This document shows, piece by piece, positions 33,554-44,339 of a stretch of 64,000 bases of DNA. The position numbers and the translations under genes were made by a program. How positions within the stretch are numbered: the first letter of the stretch is position 1; each line of letters opens with the position of its first letter. The stretch is from Magnaporthiopsis rhizophila (taxonomy: Eukaryota; Ascomycota; Sordariomycetes; Magnaporthales; Magnaporthaceae): contig PYSS01000013.1 of assembly GCA_003049465.1 (NCBI GenBank), forward strand, positions 62,001 to 126,000. The letters run 5' to 3'. The notes under the pieces are model-generated. The model was given only the letters and a program-made list of their open reading frames with translations. It was not told the origin of the DNA and searched no databases.

Positions 33554-35282
33554 CATCGACGAGGAAACGTCAAAGAGCGGGATCGGTACCGAGATGGGCA
33601 CCCTTATTTGCCGTCTCTCCTTAACCTGGTCTCAATCTTAACGCGCAGCTGGTTTTGATTTGCAGCTGGGTTACGCGCAACCTGGACCCTGACCTAGGTA
33701 AACCTAACAGATCAGAAAGAAAGAGAATTACAAATGCCCAATCGAACACAAATGTCTCTGTCGTGTCTCGCAGCTTTCTCGTTCTCGTTCTCGCCCCTTG
33801 ATGCTATTCGAGGAGAAAAGTTGATACCACCAACCCTTTTTCTTCCCTTTTCTTTTTCAATTTTCCCCGTCCTCTCGTTTTCTCGCCCCAGCCGGTAGCC
33901 TGCACCATCGTGTCGTTCCGGTTAAACAGCGAGGTGGTCCCCTGTGTTCCGTTTCCGACGCAATGCGCTCTTGTTTGTTTGTTTGCTCCGCCTTGCTGGA
34001 ACCATGAGAATTTCGCCCCCGCCCCTCTTTGGGTCCCTTTGAATGCAATCCCACCAAAACCCGCGGTATCCTCGTCTATCAAAAAAATGCCCATGGACGG
34101 CAGCCACAGCAGCTTTTTTGCCCCACCAAGCGTTCGCTCGGATTCGGACGAGAGATGTCTGTCTGCCTGTCACACCTGGAGCGGGATAGACCAAAACATG
34201 CAATTTATTTCTCTGCATATCGTTTCCCGTTCTACAGCACCATTGGTCAGGTCACCACACGGCACAGCCCGCCCCTCCGCCGAGGCGGACAGTTTGCATC
34301 GTGCCGGGCATCTCCTCTCCGCCCACACACACACACACACACACACCCACACACACGGTTGTTTGTTGGTCAGCAAGAACCACGGCACAGGCACAGACAC
34401 GCACAGCCTTGCGACTTGAATGAAGATCGCCGGCCAGGGAGCGAGGGCGTGGATCTGCCCCTCCCGCACTGCGACCGTGAATGCTGCAGCCCGCCACCTA
34501 TAAGTTTCGAATTAAGGGCCGGGGCTGTGTCAGGTAGACTTTACAGTGTTGCCGTGTGTTGTTTGTTGTCTTGCTCTATCCTGTTTATTTTCGGTTCCCC
34601 AAAAGCAACCAAAAAAGAAGCCCCGATATATTTGCCAGTATCCTTTGAATCCGCCACATGTTCGCCCAGGGCATCAAAAAAAGAAGAAAAAAAAGAAAAG
34701 AGGAAAAGCAAAAAACGCGTGGGGCATATGAAACGAAACGAAACGGTATCAACGACTCGGGCTCAAAATGGGTTCGAACAGGTGGCCAACACCATACACA
34801 AATAAAACGAACCCGTTCCCCAGTCCCTGTAGGGTGTTATCGCCTGGGGCGCTTGTTATGTTACCTACCTACCTATGCATAGACTCTTTTGAGACCACTG
34901 CCTGCTGGGCTCCGTCAAGCCGTCCTAAAAAAAAGGCCACGACCAACGCATGCTTGGGTTTGTCGTATTTTTTGTATCAGTGATGCTGAACCGACGCCTT
35001 GGCACCCGGCCCGGTGAAGAGGTGAGTGGCGGGATGTGTATGAGGCTGAGGTTGAGAGGCAGGTCCGGATACAGATGATACCGGCAGCCAACAAACACCT
35101 GACCCGTGGGTTTGGAGCTTATTCTTCTTCTTCTTCCCAGACGGGTAAACGAACACTGTTTGTTGAGAACAAGACATAAGAAACACAGGGCGAGTCGGAG
35201 TCGGACGATCTGTAGTCTCCGTCTCTGGTCTTAATGCTTCAGCTGCCGATGGCGGTTCGTCTGATCTTTTCGACGTAAGGGC

Positions 35283-35531
35283 CTAGATGTGGGTGCACAA
35301 GGCTCCAGCCAAGGCGAGCGCAAAGCCGAGGCAGGCGGCAGAGACCACAGCGATGCTAGTTGTTCCGGTTAAGGCTGATCCGTGGCTCTGATGATGGATA
35401 CTGGAGGATATAGAAGATGAGACGGCGGGGGGCACCATGATAGAAATCGCTAGTTCAGAGAATTGACTGTGATAGCATGCGTCCCCCGGCTGGAATTTCC
35501 ATGTTCCCTGATGTCGTGCCGAGAAGGACAA
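35283..35531 (-). CDS. Doubtful small frame with GPI-signal-like C-terminus
   Basis: An 82-aa frame on the minus strand. Its last 30 residues (small residues such as HGSALTGTTS, then hydrophobic AVVSAACLGFALALAGAL) resemble a GPI-anchor attachment signal. There is no signal peptide at its N-terminus, so if real it would be the last exon of a spliced gene whose upstream exons I could not find. It may equally be chance. Confidence 0.18.
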   Translation of the reverse strand: MSFSARHQGTWKFQPGDACYHSQFSELAISIMVPPAVSSSISSSIHHQSHGSALTGTTSIAVVSAACLGFALALAGALCTHI

Positions 35532-36504
35532 TTCCAGCCGTTGGAGACGCGCGGTGACGTGCTATTCTGCCCGCTAAGTCCGGCCACCCACCCGCACCTC
35601 ATGCCTGCAAGAGCAGGTTTTGATCAGCTAGCGTCCGTCACCATGTACTCGCCCAACGGTCATGCATGTGCGGTGCTGTTTTGCCGAACCCATCTATTAT
35701 CTCTATTGTTTGTGTGCGCTACCTGGTGACCAATGTGCGAGAGACGATACAAAAGATGGAGAGGAGAAAGAAACAAACAGATAAAAGAAACAAATAAGAG
35801 CAGAGGACGTCAGCCCCGATTGCGTCGTTGAGTTCTCGAGCGGTAAGCAAGAAGTGAAGAAAAGAAGAAGGAAAAGAAACGCCCCCATGTAAAAAAGACT
35901 GCCCTGGTTCAATCTGATGAGCATGAATGCATTGCAATGCCTGCTGTACCTGCGTGAGCAGTATCTGCGAGGTTTCCTCTAGGGTACGGTAAACATGAAT
36001 TCCAATGGAAAGAAAGGAATCAAGTGGTGAGAAGAGAAAAACGACGAGGGGGATGGTATGTGATAACATTGAGGAGAAAAAAAACAAGAAGCGGGAGCCT
36101 GGAGCCTGGAGGAGAGAGCTCCTATGCAATCTATTGTTTGTTTTACTTGGTCGTGACTTCGTTGAAACGTGAGAAGAACAGTGATGATAAGAGACTGAGA
36201 AAGCGTAGGGATCAAAAAGAAAAGAGAAAGCAAAATGACAATTTCTTGCGCCTTTGTACACCTCCTGGTTGTCGTGAGTGGCGGCCGATACATCTGCGCC
36301 AGGGAAGGGGAAACAAGTCGTACCAAGGCGTCGGCGTGACCCGACGGGACGCCAAGGACCGTTTATGCAGTTTGGCAAAAGCAGGTTGTTGTTGGTATAG
36401 TGTTGTTGTATAGGTGTCGTTGAGCTTGTAGACCGTCTCACATGGCTAGCATGATCGAGGCAATGAGCTGCTGGTGACGGAAAGGACAGACAGGTTCATC
36501 ATCA

Positions 36505-37893
36505 TTAAACACTCTCCGGGGTTGGCGGGGTCAGAGTGCCGGTCGGGGTGCCCGCAGGACTTTCCGAAGGAGTGCCGGACGGGGTGGCGGATGGCGTGGC
36601 CGAGTGGGTGCCGGGGTACTCGCCGCCGTGCAGGACGAAGCGCTCAAACTCGAGGCCGTCGGTGGTGTTGCGCGGGACGCGGCTGCGGCGGATCTCTTCA
36701 GGGATCTCCTCCCAGTCCTCGCGGGTGACGGGGTGGAAGTTGTACTTCTCGTGGACGCGGCTGATGAGCATGCCGCACTCGAAGTCGCCCTGCAGGTGCA
36801 GGCGCTCCAGGTTCGGCAGCAACCTGCCCCTGCTAAGCGACGTGAAGAAGGATCGGAAGGTGCCGCGGCCCAGGTGGATCCCGCCCAGGCCCGGCTCGTA
36901 GAGCTTGGCGACCCAGTCGCCCCCGAGGCGGAGGCGCCGGAGGGTGGGGCCGTGGCGGGCCAGGAACGACCGCAGGTCCTCCTCGTCGCACGCGATGCCC
37001 TCGAGCTTGAGGTCCGTGAGCCGGCCGAAGACGAAGTCCGGGCCGAACAGCTCGCCGAACCAGACCTGGTACTTCTCGCGCGGCCTGGAGTAGTTGTGGA
37101 AGCCGAGTCCGAGGTGCTCGACGTTTGGGGCGTAGCGCAGGAAGTGGCCGAGCCCGTTCATGGCCCGGAACTTGGTGGTGGGCATCTGCACCTCGGACGA
37201 GTCGAGCGTGATGTTGAGCCGCCTGAGGTTGGCCAGGGCCGGGGCGCACTCGAGCCAATGCTGGCGGCTGTGGCGGACCTTGAACAGCTCCAGGGGCAGG
37301 CGGTCGATCTCGAGAGAGGTGAGGTTGGCGGTCGAGACGGCCGATATCAGGACATTGAGGTCGGCACAGGCCTGCTTGCGGTCCATCTTGCGGCAGCCCG
37401 GCAGGCGGAAGGCCTGGCGGATGGGCTCGATGTCGTGGGGGCTCTCGGTGAAGGTGACGCGCAGGTCCTTGAGGTTGGGCAGCCGGGCGAAGGCCTCATG
37501 GACCAGGGTGGCCTGGCTGGAGAAGGCGGGCACGTCCTGGCGGCACTCCTCGGCCTCGTAGTAGCGGTGCCAGGCCTCGTGCAGGAGGGCGCTGCACTCC
37601 TCGGGGTCCTGGTAAAAGTGCTGCAGGTACGACGTGTGGCGGCCGTTGTGCTCGTCCATCTGCGCAAAGTTGATGACGAGGGCCTCGATGGCGGCGTTGA
37701 GGCGCTCATGGCTCGAGAGCGCGTGCAGGCGCTTCACGTCGTCCCTCCACGGCAGCGAGCGGAAGACCGGGTCGACGAGGTACTCCTCGCCGACCTCCGC
37801 CAGTTTGCCGCTGCATAGTCGGAGGGCCCGGACGGCGCCAGGGTCGCAGAACTGGTAGATGAGCCGCAGAAGCTCGACAGGAAGCGATTCCAT
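36505..37893 (-). CDS. F-box-like protein with LRR-type repeats
   Basis: An intronless 462-aa frame. The N-terminus (MESLPVELLRLIYQFCDPGA, residues 1-20, then VRALRLCSGKLAEVG) has the F-box pattern that binds Skp1 in SCF ubiquitin ligases. The central part (about 130-400) has irregular leucine-rich units such as LPNLKDLRVTFTES, LANLRRLNITLDSS, NVEHLGLGFHNYS, LTDLKLEGIACDEEDL and LRRLRLGGDWV, which would form the substrate-binding side. The last 35 residues are a low-complexity run of Ser/Thr-Pro motifs (ATPSATPSGTPSESPAGTP) ending TPPTPESV. I chose the ATG at 37893 because it starts exactly at the F-box; the frame is open about 60 codons upstream but without family features. The substrate is unknown. 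Confidence 0.8.
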   Translation of the reverse strand: MESLPVELLRLIYQFCDPGAVRALRLCSGKLAEVGEEYLVDPVFRSLPWRDDVKRLHALSSHERLNAAIEALVINFAQMDEHNGRHTSYLQHFYQDPEECSALLHEAWHRYYEAEECRQDVPAFSSQATLVHEAFARLPNLKDLRVTFTESPHDIEPIRQAFRLPGCRKMDRKQACADLNVLISAVSTANLTSLEIDRLPLELFKVRHSRQHWLECAPALANLRRLNITLDSSEVQMPTTKFRAMNGLGHFLRYAPNVEHLGLGFHNYSRPREKYQVWFGELFGPDFVFGRLTDLKLEGIACDEEDLRSFLARHGPTLRRLRLGGDWVAKLYEPGLGGIHLGRGTFRSFFTSLSRGRLLPNLERLHLQGDFECGMLISRVHEKYNFHPVTREDWEEIPEEIRRSRVPRNTTDGLEFERFVLHGGEYPGTHSATPSATPSGTPSESPAGTPTGTLTPPTPESV

Positions 37894-39408
37894 CCCGGCG
37901 AGCAAGACATTGAAGCCGAAATGATGGTGTCTGAAGTCGTCTGGAGTGGCGGAGGCGTGCGGTTTAAGAGCAGGCCGGCGCCTGCAAAAAGGCGGGAAAA
38001 CTCTAAAGGCAGGCGATGATTGGGGGAGGCAGGGGTCAGCTTGCCCAAGCAGACAGCCGGAACAGGCCATCCCACGCTCCACGTTGCCCCTGCACGCACA
38101 CCAGGGAAGCAGAAGTGGGTGCCCAGCCAGCAGAAAAAAAAAAATCGCCGGAATAAATCAAATGAAAAATCAAAAACCGACGAGCTGTGGTCGCATTTTC
38201 TTTACTTTTTCATTTTTCTTTTCTCTCTCTTCCTCCGATTCGTCATTCGACAGGGGACAACGCTAGAGCATGGTTTGGCGGGCCTGTCCAACAGGGGCTT
38301 TGCCCGTCACCGAAAGTCGGGAACCGCTACACTGACGACTGTGAAAGTCGGTGAGCCGGCCCCACCAGCCGGGTGGATCCGGTTTCTTTTTGCTTTTTCT
38401 TTTTCTGTGCTTCTTTTTTTCCTGCCTGCTGCTGCGTGCCCTTTCAGGCCGGCTGGCCCACACCCCCCTCCCACCCGATTTCCAGAAGGACGGACGGCTG
38501 GTGCAAACGCCACGCCAGGCACCATGCGTTGCCCTGCGTGTCCGAGACGAGGAGCAGGGGGCGAGGCAGACAGGCAGGCAGCGAGGAGGGAAAATGGAAG
38601 CAGTCGGGCCCAGTAGGTAGCCGGCACAAGCGAGACGGGAGTGCAAGAATAAGAAGAAAAAGGGGGGTTACAGACATGCGAGCGAGATCAGACGGACGGC
38701 GGAAACGGGGGCAAGAAGAGCGGGCTTGGGCCCTGGTGTCGCACTCGACTGTCCCTCTGGTCACGCCAGTCGCACCAACACTTTTGCCAGCTCGGAACCA
38801 ACATGGAAACCGAACTGGGTACGCTACCTAACATGGCCTAAGCTACTGGCAAAGGACAGCCGGCGAGCGGACGAGCGGTGGCTCTCGGGCCAGACCGCTA
38901 CATAGCGTTCACAGCAGACTGGACGTGACACATAACCCTTAGCGTCCGTCCAGGCTGAGATACAGACCTCGTCTAGCCACTCCGGACTGTCGGTATGTCG
39001 CCAGGGGCTGGCCCAGAGGGTTGGGCAGCATTTGTGACTGGAATCGCTCGTGGAGCAGGTTATCTGTCGACTGTACACCGCGTACCTGGCGGTGGCACCA
39101 AACCGACCCGCATCCAGGGATCTACACGTATGTGTGCTGTACATATCTCCATTCTAATTTCTTTTTTGCGTTCTCGAGCAGCAGCAGCAGAGTCGGTCAG
39201 CAGGCGGGCAGGACGAACCGCTCGAGCGCTCGCTTGATATGTCCAGGCGAGGACACGAAAACTGGCGGCTGGTGCTGATGAAAGCGGTCACTTTTGGCGG
39301 TGGCAATTATCGCTGAGTTCTCACAGCTGACAATGGATGACGCCGAGCTCGGCTCTCTCATCTCTCACTCGACTCAGCTGCCCAGGGTGGCGAGAGCGAG
39401 ATGCGCGG

Positions 39409-39439
<31 letters not shown>

Positions 39440-41409
39440 GAGGCTCTTTTGTGTTGGTAGTGGTTGGTTGGCTCGTTCGCGACCCCTGTAGGTGGCAGAC
39501 TTTTTTTCTTTTTTTTCTTTCTCGTTTCTTTTCCCGTCGTTCTCAAACAACACCATACCAGGCCTGGAGGAGGGGCAAGACGCCACACAGTCACCGCCCT
39601 CTCTAAAATAAAGGGCTCCATGCAAGCTTGGACGCAGCGGGCGCGAATCAGGTGCCGTCCCGACACGTCTGCCCTGAGTGCTTCGGGGAAGGCGCTGTCG
39701 TCTGGGTCTGCCGAACCTGACAAGTTTCCGTCCTGTTCCATACAAGATGCTTGTTCGTCCGCGCAAGGTTTACGCGGGCTGGTCAGAACCAAGCGACGGC
39801 CCCTTCACCGCCTGGGCTGGCGTTTCGGTGAGAATGCAGCCTGGCAGCCTGCTCCGGGTCTGGATTCCCGTGTCTGCACGATCGGAATCACACCGAAAGG
39901 ATACAAGAAGCAAGGCCAAGCATTTCGCTAGTGCCGGAGACACACTCCCCGTCCCTCCTATTTCCTGCGCTCCTGGCCTGCGTGTTCCTGGTTGCTGTGC
40001 CTTTCTTTGCTTTTGTCCAGTCTCATGTGATATTTCCACTAGGGCCCTGATCCCCGGCAACAAGGCATGTGGATCCCAGGAAACCATGTGGACTCTCGTG
40101 GCGGTTGGCCGGCTTGTTTTTCGTCTGAGGCCACCGATATCGCATGAGGTCGTGTTAGTCGGATGGTCGGCTACACATCAGACTGTCTGGTAGCACAAAG
40201 ACTGCGGCCGGGTCTTCCGTTTGCATGCGGGATGAGAAAGAGATGATGAAAATGGTGGGCACCTGTCTACTCAGCAATCGCCTGATGCTGAGAAAACAAG
40301 GGAAGAAATACGAGAAAGAGAAAGAAAAGAAAAAGAGTAAGAAAAAAGAAAAAAAAAAAAAACACACCGCAATATCGTCTCAACGTCAACCGAAAGTCGA
40401 ACCGGCCCGGCAGGCGGCAAACATAACGGGAAGCTACAGAAAACCAGGAGGGGATGGGAGGCTGCAGATATCTTGGTTCGAGTTTCTGTTTGTCTCAACC
40501 GATTCGCCAGATTTATCGAGTTTCGTGCGACAACAGCTGTCCACCGTCTAAGTCGAAAAAAAAAGCAACCCTGGGAAAACCCCGTGAGACAAGAGGACGG
40601 GCTGTCTTGGGCGAAGCGACTTGAGACGAGACATTCGCCTCAAGAAACAGACATACCTACAGACAGACCTGGGTAGAATCGGCTGTCAATTGAGATCGGG
40701 GCTTTACAGTAGAATGGTAGTGCTGGTGCACGCAGCCCACTCGTCCACCTGCTGGATCCGCCATTCAGTCTCCGTTGCACCTGGGGGAGGGTCTAAGGAC
40801 GTGTGGAAGGAGGGGCGGGTTAAGGTCGACCACCTCTGGCCAGTCCTAGAGGCCCATCTCCAGATCGAGATAGGCGTGCCCTTAAACAGTCGGAACCTGG
40901 AAAACCCACGAAACCTTCATCGTGTGATTGAATGTGTTGTTGCCTCGTGGTGCTGCCCCGCCCGGTCTGTCACGATACCCCGCACAGAAACTGGGCGTGC
41001 GTGGTGGCAGTTGTCGAAGTGGATACGCGTGTTCGCTTCGCGGCTGCCGAAGATTCCATTGCAAGCGATGGACGCCGCAAACCTTACGCCGGCTTAGTCC
41101 CCGCGGGCAGACAGCACCTGCCGTTTGGCGGCTCCATCCCGCTCAGACGACGCCCGCCCAACGCGACGGTACGAGCACCTTATACTGATTCATTTCTCGA
41201 ATCGCCCTAGGCTGGCTTTTGCGCACGACAGCACAGCACGGTGCAGTTGAGAGGCGCTATCAGGAAGCCAGGGGAAGCCACAGGTAGCCACAGAAGCCAC
41301 GCCACCCTCCCCCGAGCAGACCACTGCCGCAGCAGCGGAATGCTGGCCCGCGCTCTCTGCCGCGTTTCGACCAACCCCAGCATGAAAGCGTTCCCGCCCC
41401 GCCGCCAAA
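37894..41409. other. 3.5-kb gene-poor spacer
   Basis: This is divergent intergenic DNA between the F-box gene and the RBR ligase gene, so both promoters should lie at its ends. It contains an A28 run at 39409-39436, an A-rich stretch at 40310-40365 and pyrimidine-rich patches (38200-38240, 38385-38420). No coding region is supported. Confidence 0.55.
39409..39436 (+). repeat. Poly-A tract, 28 bases
   Basis: A homopolymer run in the F-box/RBR intergenic spacer, with no recognisable element attached. Confidence 0.7.
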
Positions 41410-43635
41410 ATGGTGTTTGCAGGACTCTTGGCGTCGTCTAGATCCGATCGCCTCGCGTCCCGCAGCGGCGGCGCTGCCGTCTCCAGCCAACTGACGCGCC
41501 CTCGGCTGTCGCCACTGCGCTCGAGCGGGAGCTCCTCGGCAACCGCCAACGCCAGCACCGATGCCTCGTCCTCCGCCGGGCCCTCGGCCCCACCGTCATC
41601 GTCCGGGCACGGACCGGAGCACATCTCGGACGAGTCCCAGCTGCGGCCCATGCCCGACGAACCGCCGGATCTTCGGGAACTCAACAACTGCCTCGACGCC
41701 CTCGCCGCCGTCTTCCCCGATGTCCAGGTCGACGTCTTCCGCGAGATGCTCACGAGCCTGGGATCCGAATCCCGCCTCAACGTCGTCGCTGACGCCCTGC
41801 TGAAGAATCGTACGTCCTGGGTCAAGGGCCGCTGGAAGGTGGCCGACGCCACGGGGACCAAGGGGACAGAGCCGCCGCGGACGAACGCTCCCAAGGCTTC
41901 GACGAAGGCGAAAGCTCCAGACCACCACATGGCGCCTGCTGAGCCGGAGCCCGGCGGAGGGTCCTCCCTGGTACCAACCAAGGAGCGTTTCCGCAGCCCC
42001 GCGTACAAGGAGGCCGTCAAGGCCCTTGCGTTTCAGGAGTTCAAAGGCCTCTCGCGGTCGACCATCGTTGCCGTGCTCGCCGAGCAGAACTACTCGTACC
42101 TCGAGGCCCGCGACACACTGGCCGAGATATCGTCCAAGTCGTGGCGCTTCGCCATGGCCTCATTCTTCCGCAAGAAGCCGGCGCCGTCCCCGACGTCGGC
42201 CGAGGTGATCGCGAGCCACCCGCTCGTGGTGTGGAAGTCGTCGGGCAAGGGCTCCATCCTGCCCACCATCAAGGCCACGGGCAGCCCGGAGCTCGACAGG
42301 GAGTTGTACGCCGAGCTCGTCGCCCCGCTCAAGAGCAAGGCGAGGGTCGCGCAGGAGGAGAAGGACCGGGTGCTCGCAATCGTGCTCAACATGGAGGAGG
42401 CCGAGGAGACGGGGGCGACGCACGAGTGCGCGTGCTGCTTCACCACGGCCACCTTTGAGGAGATAACGACGTGCAACACGGGCGACCACGTGCTCTGCTT
42501 CCGCTGCGTCCAGCATTCCATCTCCGAGGCCGTCTTCGGCCAGGGCTGGCAGCGGAGCATCGACAGGGAGCTGGGCACGCTGCGGTGTCCCGCCGTCGAC
42601 GCCAACGAGTGCCCCGGCTGCATCCCCGTGGATCAGATGCACCGCGCCATGCTGGAGGAGAAGAACGGCGCTGAGGTCCTCCACAAGCTCGACCAGCGGC
42701 TCGCCGAGCACACGCTGATAGCGTCGGGGCTGCCCCTGGTCCGCTGCCCCTTCTGCAGCTACGCCGAGGTCGACGACCTGTACCTGCCGGCGCGCGAGGC
42801 CGAGCTCCGCCTCCGCGCCGACGGCATCCTCAACCTGGCGTTTCTGCTCCTCTGCGTCGGCGTCATCCCGTTCCTGCTTCCCGTTCTGCTGCTCCTCTCG
42901 TTCGGCTGCTTGGTGGTCACGTCGCAGCGGGCGCCCGGCGACCGGCTCGCGTCGGAGCTCCGGGCGGCCATGTCGCGGCACCGGCGGCGGCGGCGCGGGC
43001 TCAAGTTTGTGTGCCTGGACCCGTCATGCGGGCGCACGTCGTGCCTGTCGTGCAGCAAGGCCTGGGCCGACATCCACGTGTGCCACGAGTCGGCGCTGGT
43101 GGCGCTGCGCACGCAGGTCGAGCAGGCCATGAGCATGGCCATCAAGCGCGTGTGCCCGCGCTGCAACACGTCCTTTGTCAAGACGGCCGGCTGCAACAAG
43201 CTGACGTGCCCGTGCGGCTACAAGATGTGCTACGTCTGCCGCAAGGACATTGGCGGCGACGACAGCGGCGGCGGCGGCGCCGACGTCGGCTACCGCCACT
43301 TCTGCGACCACTTCCGCCCCGAGGGCGACCCCCGCCCTTGCGACCAGTGTAATCGCTGCAACCTCTGGGAGTCGGAGAACACGGAGGAGGTCCTGCAAGC
43401 CGCAAAGGACGAGGCCGAGCGCAAGTGGCTCCAGGCCGAGGGCAGTGCCCTCGACGGAGCCGGCGCCGCGGGCCTCGCTAGCGCGTCTGGATCTGACGCT
43501 GCTATGCTGGGCGCCAGCGCCGTCGCCGCTGCTGCTGCCAGGGACAAGCGCCTCGGCTTCGCGGGCCTCTTCCGCTCCGGCTGCCCGACCCTGGCGCAGA
43601 TGTGCGATGCAGTCGTCAACACCCTTTTTATATGA
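41410..43635 (+). CDS. RBR-type (RING-between-RING) E3 ubiquitin ligase
   Basis: An intronless 741-aa frame. Residues 1-90 are Ser-rich and probably disordered. Two UBA/CUE-like helical segments follow (about 93-135, DLRELNNCLDALAAVFPD; and 195-250, KALAFQEFKGLSRS). The RBR module starts near residue 338. RING1 has CACC...CNTGDHVLCFRC...CPAVDANECPGC. The IBR begins with RCPFCSY and continues with FVCLDPSCGRTSCLSC. RING2 has CPRCNTSFVKTAGCNKLTCPCGYKMCYVC, in which Cys595 of GCNKLTC matches the catalytic cysteine that accepts ubiquitin in parkin-type enzymes. The layout resembles RNF216/TRIAD3-like ligases. A hydrophobic stretch of about 31 residues (473-503) splits the IBR. The tail is Ala-rich. 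Substrate unknown. Confidence 0.88.
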   Translation: MVFAGLLASSRSDRLASRSGGAAVSSQLTRPRLSPLRSSGSSSATANASTDASSSAGPSAPPSSSGHGPEHISDESQLRPMPDEPPDLRELNNCLDALAAVFPDVQVDVFREMLTSLGSESRLNVVADALLKNRTSWVKGRWKVADATGTKGTEPPRTNAPKASTKAKAPDHHMAPAEPEPGGGSSLVPTKERFRSPAYKEAVKALAFQEFKGLSRSTIVAVLAEQNYSYLEARDTLAEISSKSWRFAMASFFRKKPAPSPTSAEVIASHPLVVWKSSGKGSILPTIKATGSPELDRELYAELVAPLKSKARVAQEEKDRVLAIVLNMEEAEETGATHECACCFTTATFEEITTCNTGDHVLCFRCVQHSISEAVFGQGWQRSIDRELGTLRCPAVDANECPGCIPVDQMHRAMLEEKNGAEVLHKLDQRLAEHTLIASGLPLVRCPFCSYAEVDDLYLPAREAELRLRADGILNLAFLLLCVGVIPFLLPVLLLLSFGCLVVTSQRAPGDRLASELRAAMSRHRRRRRGLKFVCLDPSCGRTSCLSCSKAWADIHVCHESALVALRTQVEQAMSMAIKRVCPRCNTSFVKTAGCNKLTCPCGYKMCYVCRKDIGGDDSGGGGADVGYRHFCDHFRPEGDPRPCDQCNRCNLWESENTEEVLQAAKDEAERKWLQAEGSALDGAGAAGLASASGSDAAMLGASAVAAAAARDKRLGFAGLFRSGCPTLAQMCDAVVNTLFI

Positions 43636-44339
43636 GAGCTTCATGAACCAAACCCCAATTTCTTTTTCTGTTATGCTTTTTTGGCTACAAACCTTTTTTT
43701 TTTATACTTGGGGGCATCGCTAGGTAACCACCGTCTGTCCCTCCTTGCGTCTGTCTATCTGCTTTTTTAGTTGCATCCTTTGAGATAGGATCCAAGCGCT
43801 CCCAAACGCGCTGGATTGGGTGGTTTGTTTGTTTGTTTGTTTTGGAATCTCCCGAGAGTCGCATGCGGTGGGCGTTATATACTCTTTTTTTCGTTTTTTT
43901 TTTTTCTCCTTTGCTTGGGGAGAGTCTGTTTCTTGGGTTGTTATGTTTTTTTTGGATCACGCTTACTGGCATACGCCAAAGAAAACAGAGGAATAGCAGT
44001 CGGTAGCAGTGGTGGTGGTGGTGGTTATACGTGGAGCACCAGAATTGCAGGGACACACACTAGGATACATCCACAATATAGCACAGAGACATGAGATAGC
44101 ATCAAATGAAAACTTTGCGAGTATGGAAATGGCCAATCATTCAAATCATAAAACGGCAAAACGTTGATATTGATCCACCAAAATACTACTAGTACATGGA
44201 ATGAGATGACGGAAGATTATGGCAAGCTCTGCGACAACAGATCCAAAGTCCGTCCACAAACAACGGACAGGTAACAAACATACTTTTATCCAAACTCTGT
44301 GCTGGCGGTGAAAGAAGAGAGAGTGATCAATCCCCTAGA
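43636..44339. other. Convergent spacer RBR ligase/FOX2
   Basis: This is the 3' flank of both converging genes. It contains T-rich runs (43689-43702, 43886-43906) and a short GGT repeat (about 44011-44025). No coding region is supported. Confidence 0.5.

Larger units (their letters stand above)
30310..36504. other. 6.2-kb gene-poor region
   Basis: I see no convincing gene. The region holds long homopolymer runs (A26 at 32198-32223, T24 at 33021-33044, A27 at 33527-33553), a CA repeat (about 34325-34355) and pyrimidine- or purine-rich stretches. The first few hundred bases are the SYLF-gene promoter. One minus-strand frame at 35283-35531 ends in a hydrophobic tail and is noted separately. Transcribed non-coding RNAs cannot be judged from sequence alone. 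Confidence 0.55.

Noticed and set aside
35719..36441. 240-codon minus-strand frame with hydrophobic stretches
   Set aside because: The hydrophobic parts come from Phe/Ser/Leu-coding T/C-rich low-complexity DNA; no domain, and no splice partner for the small frame at 35283-35531 was found.
36604..37818. 404-codon open frame on the plus strand
   Set aside because: It lies exactly opposite the F-box gene; its Glu/Ala/Val-rich composition is the mirror of GC-rich codon use on the other strand and no motif is present.
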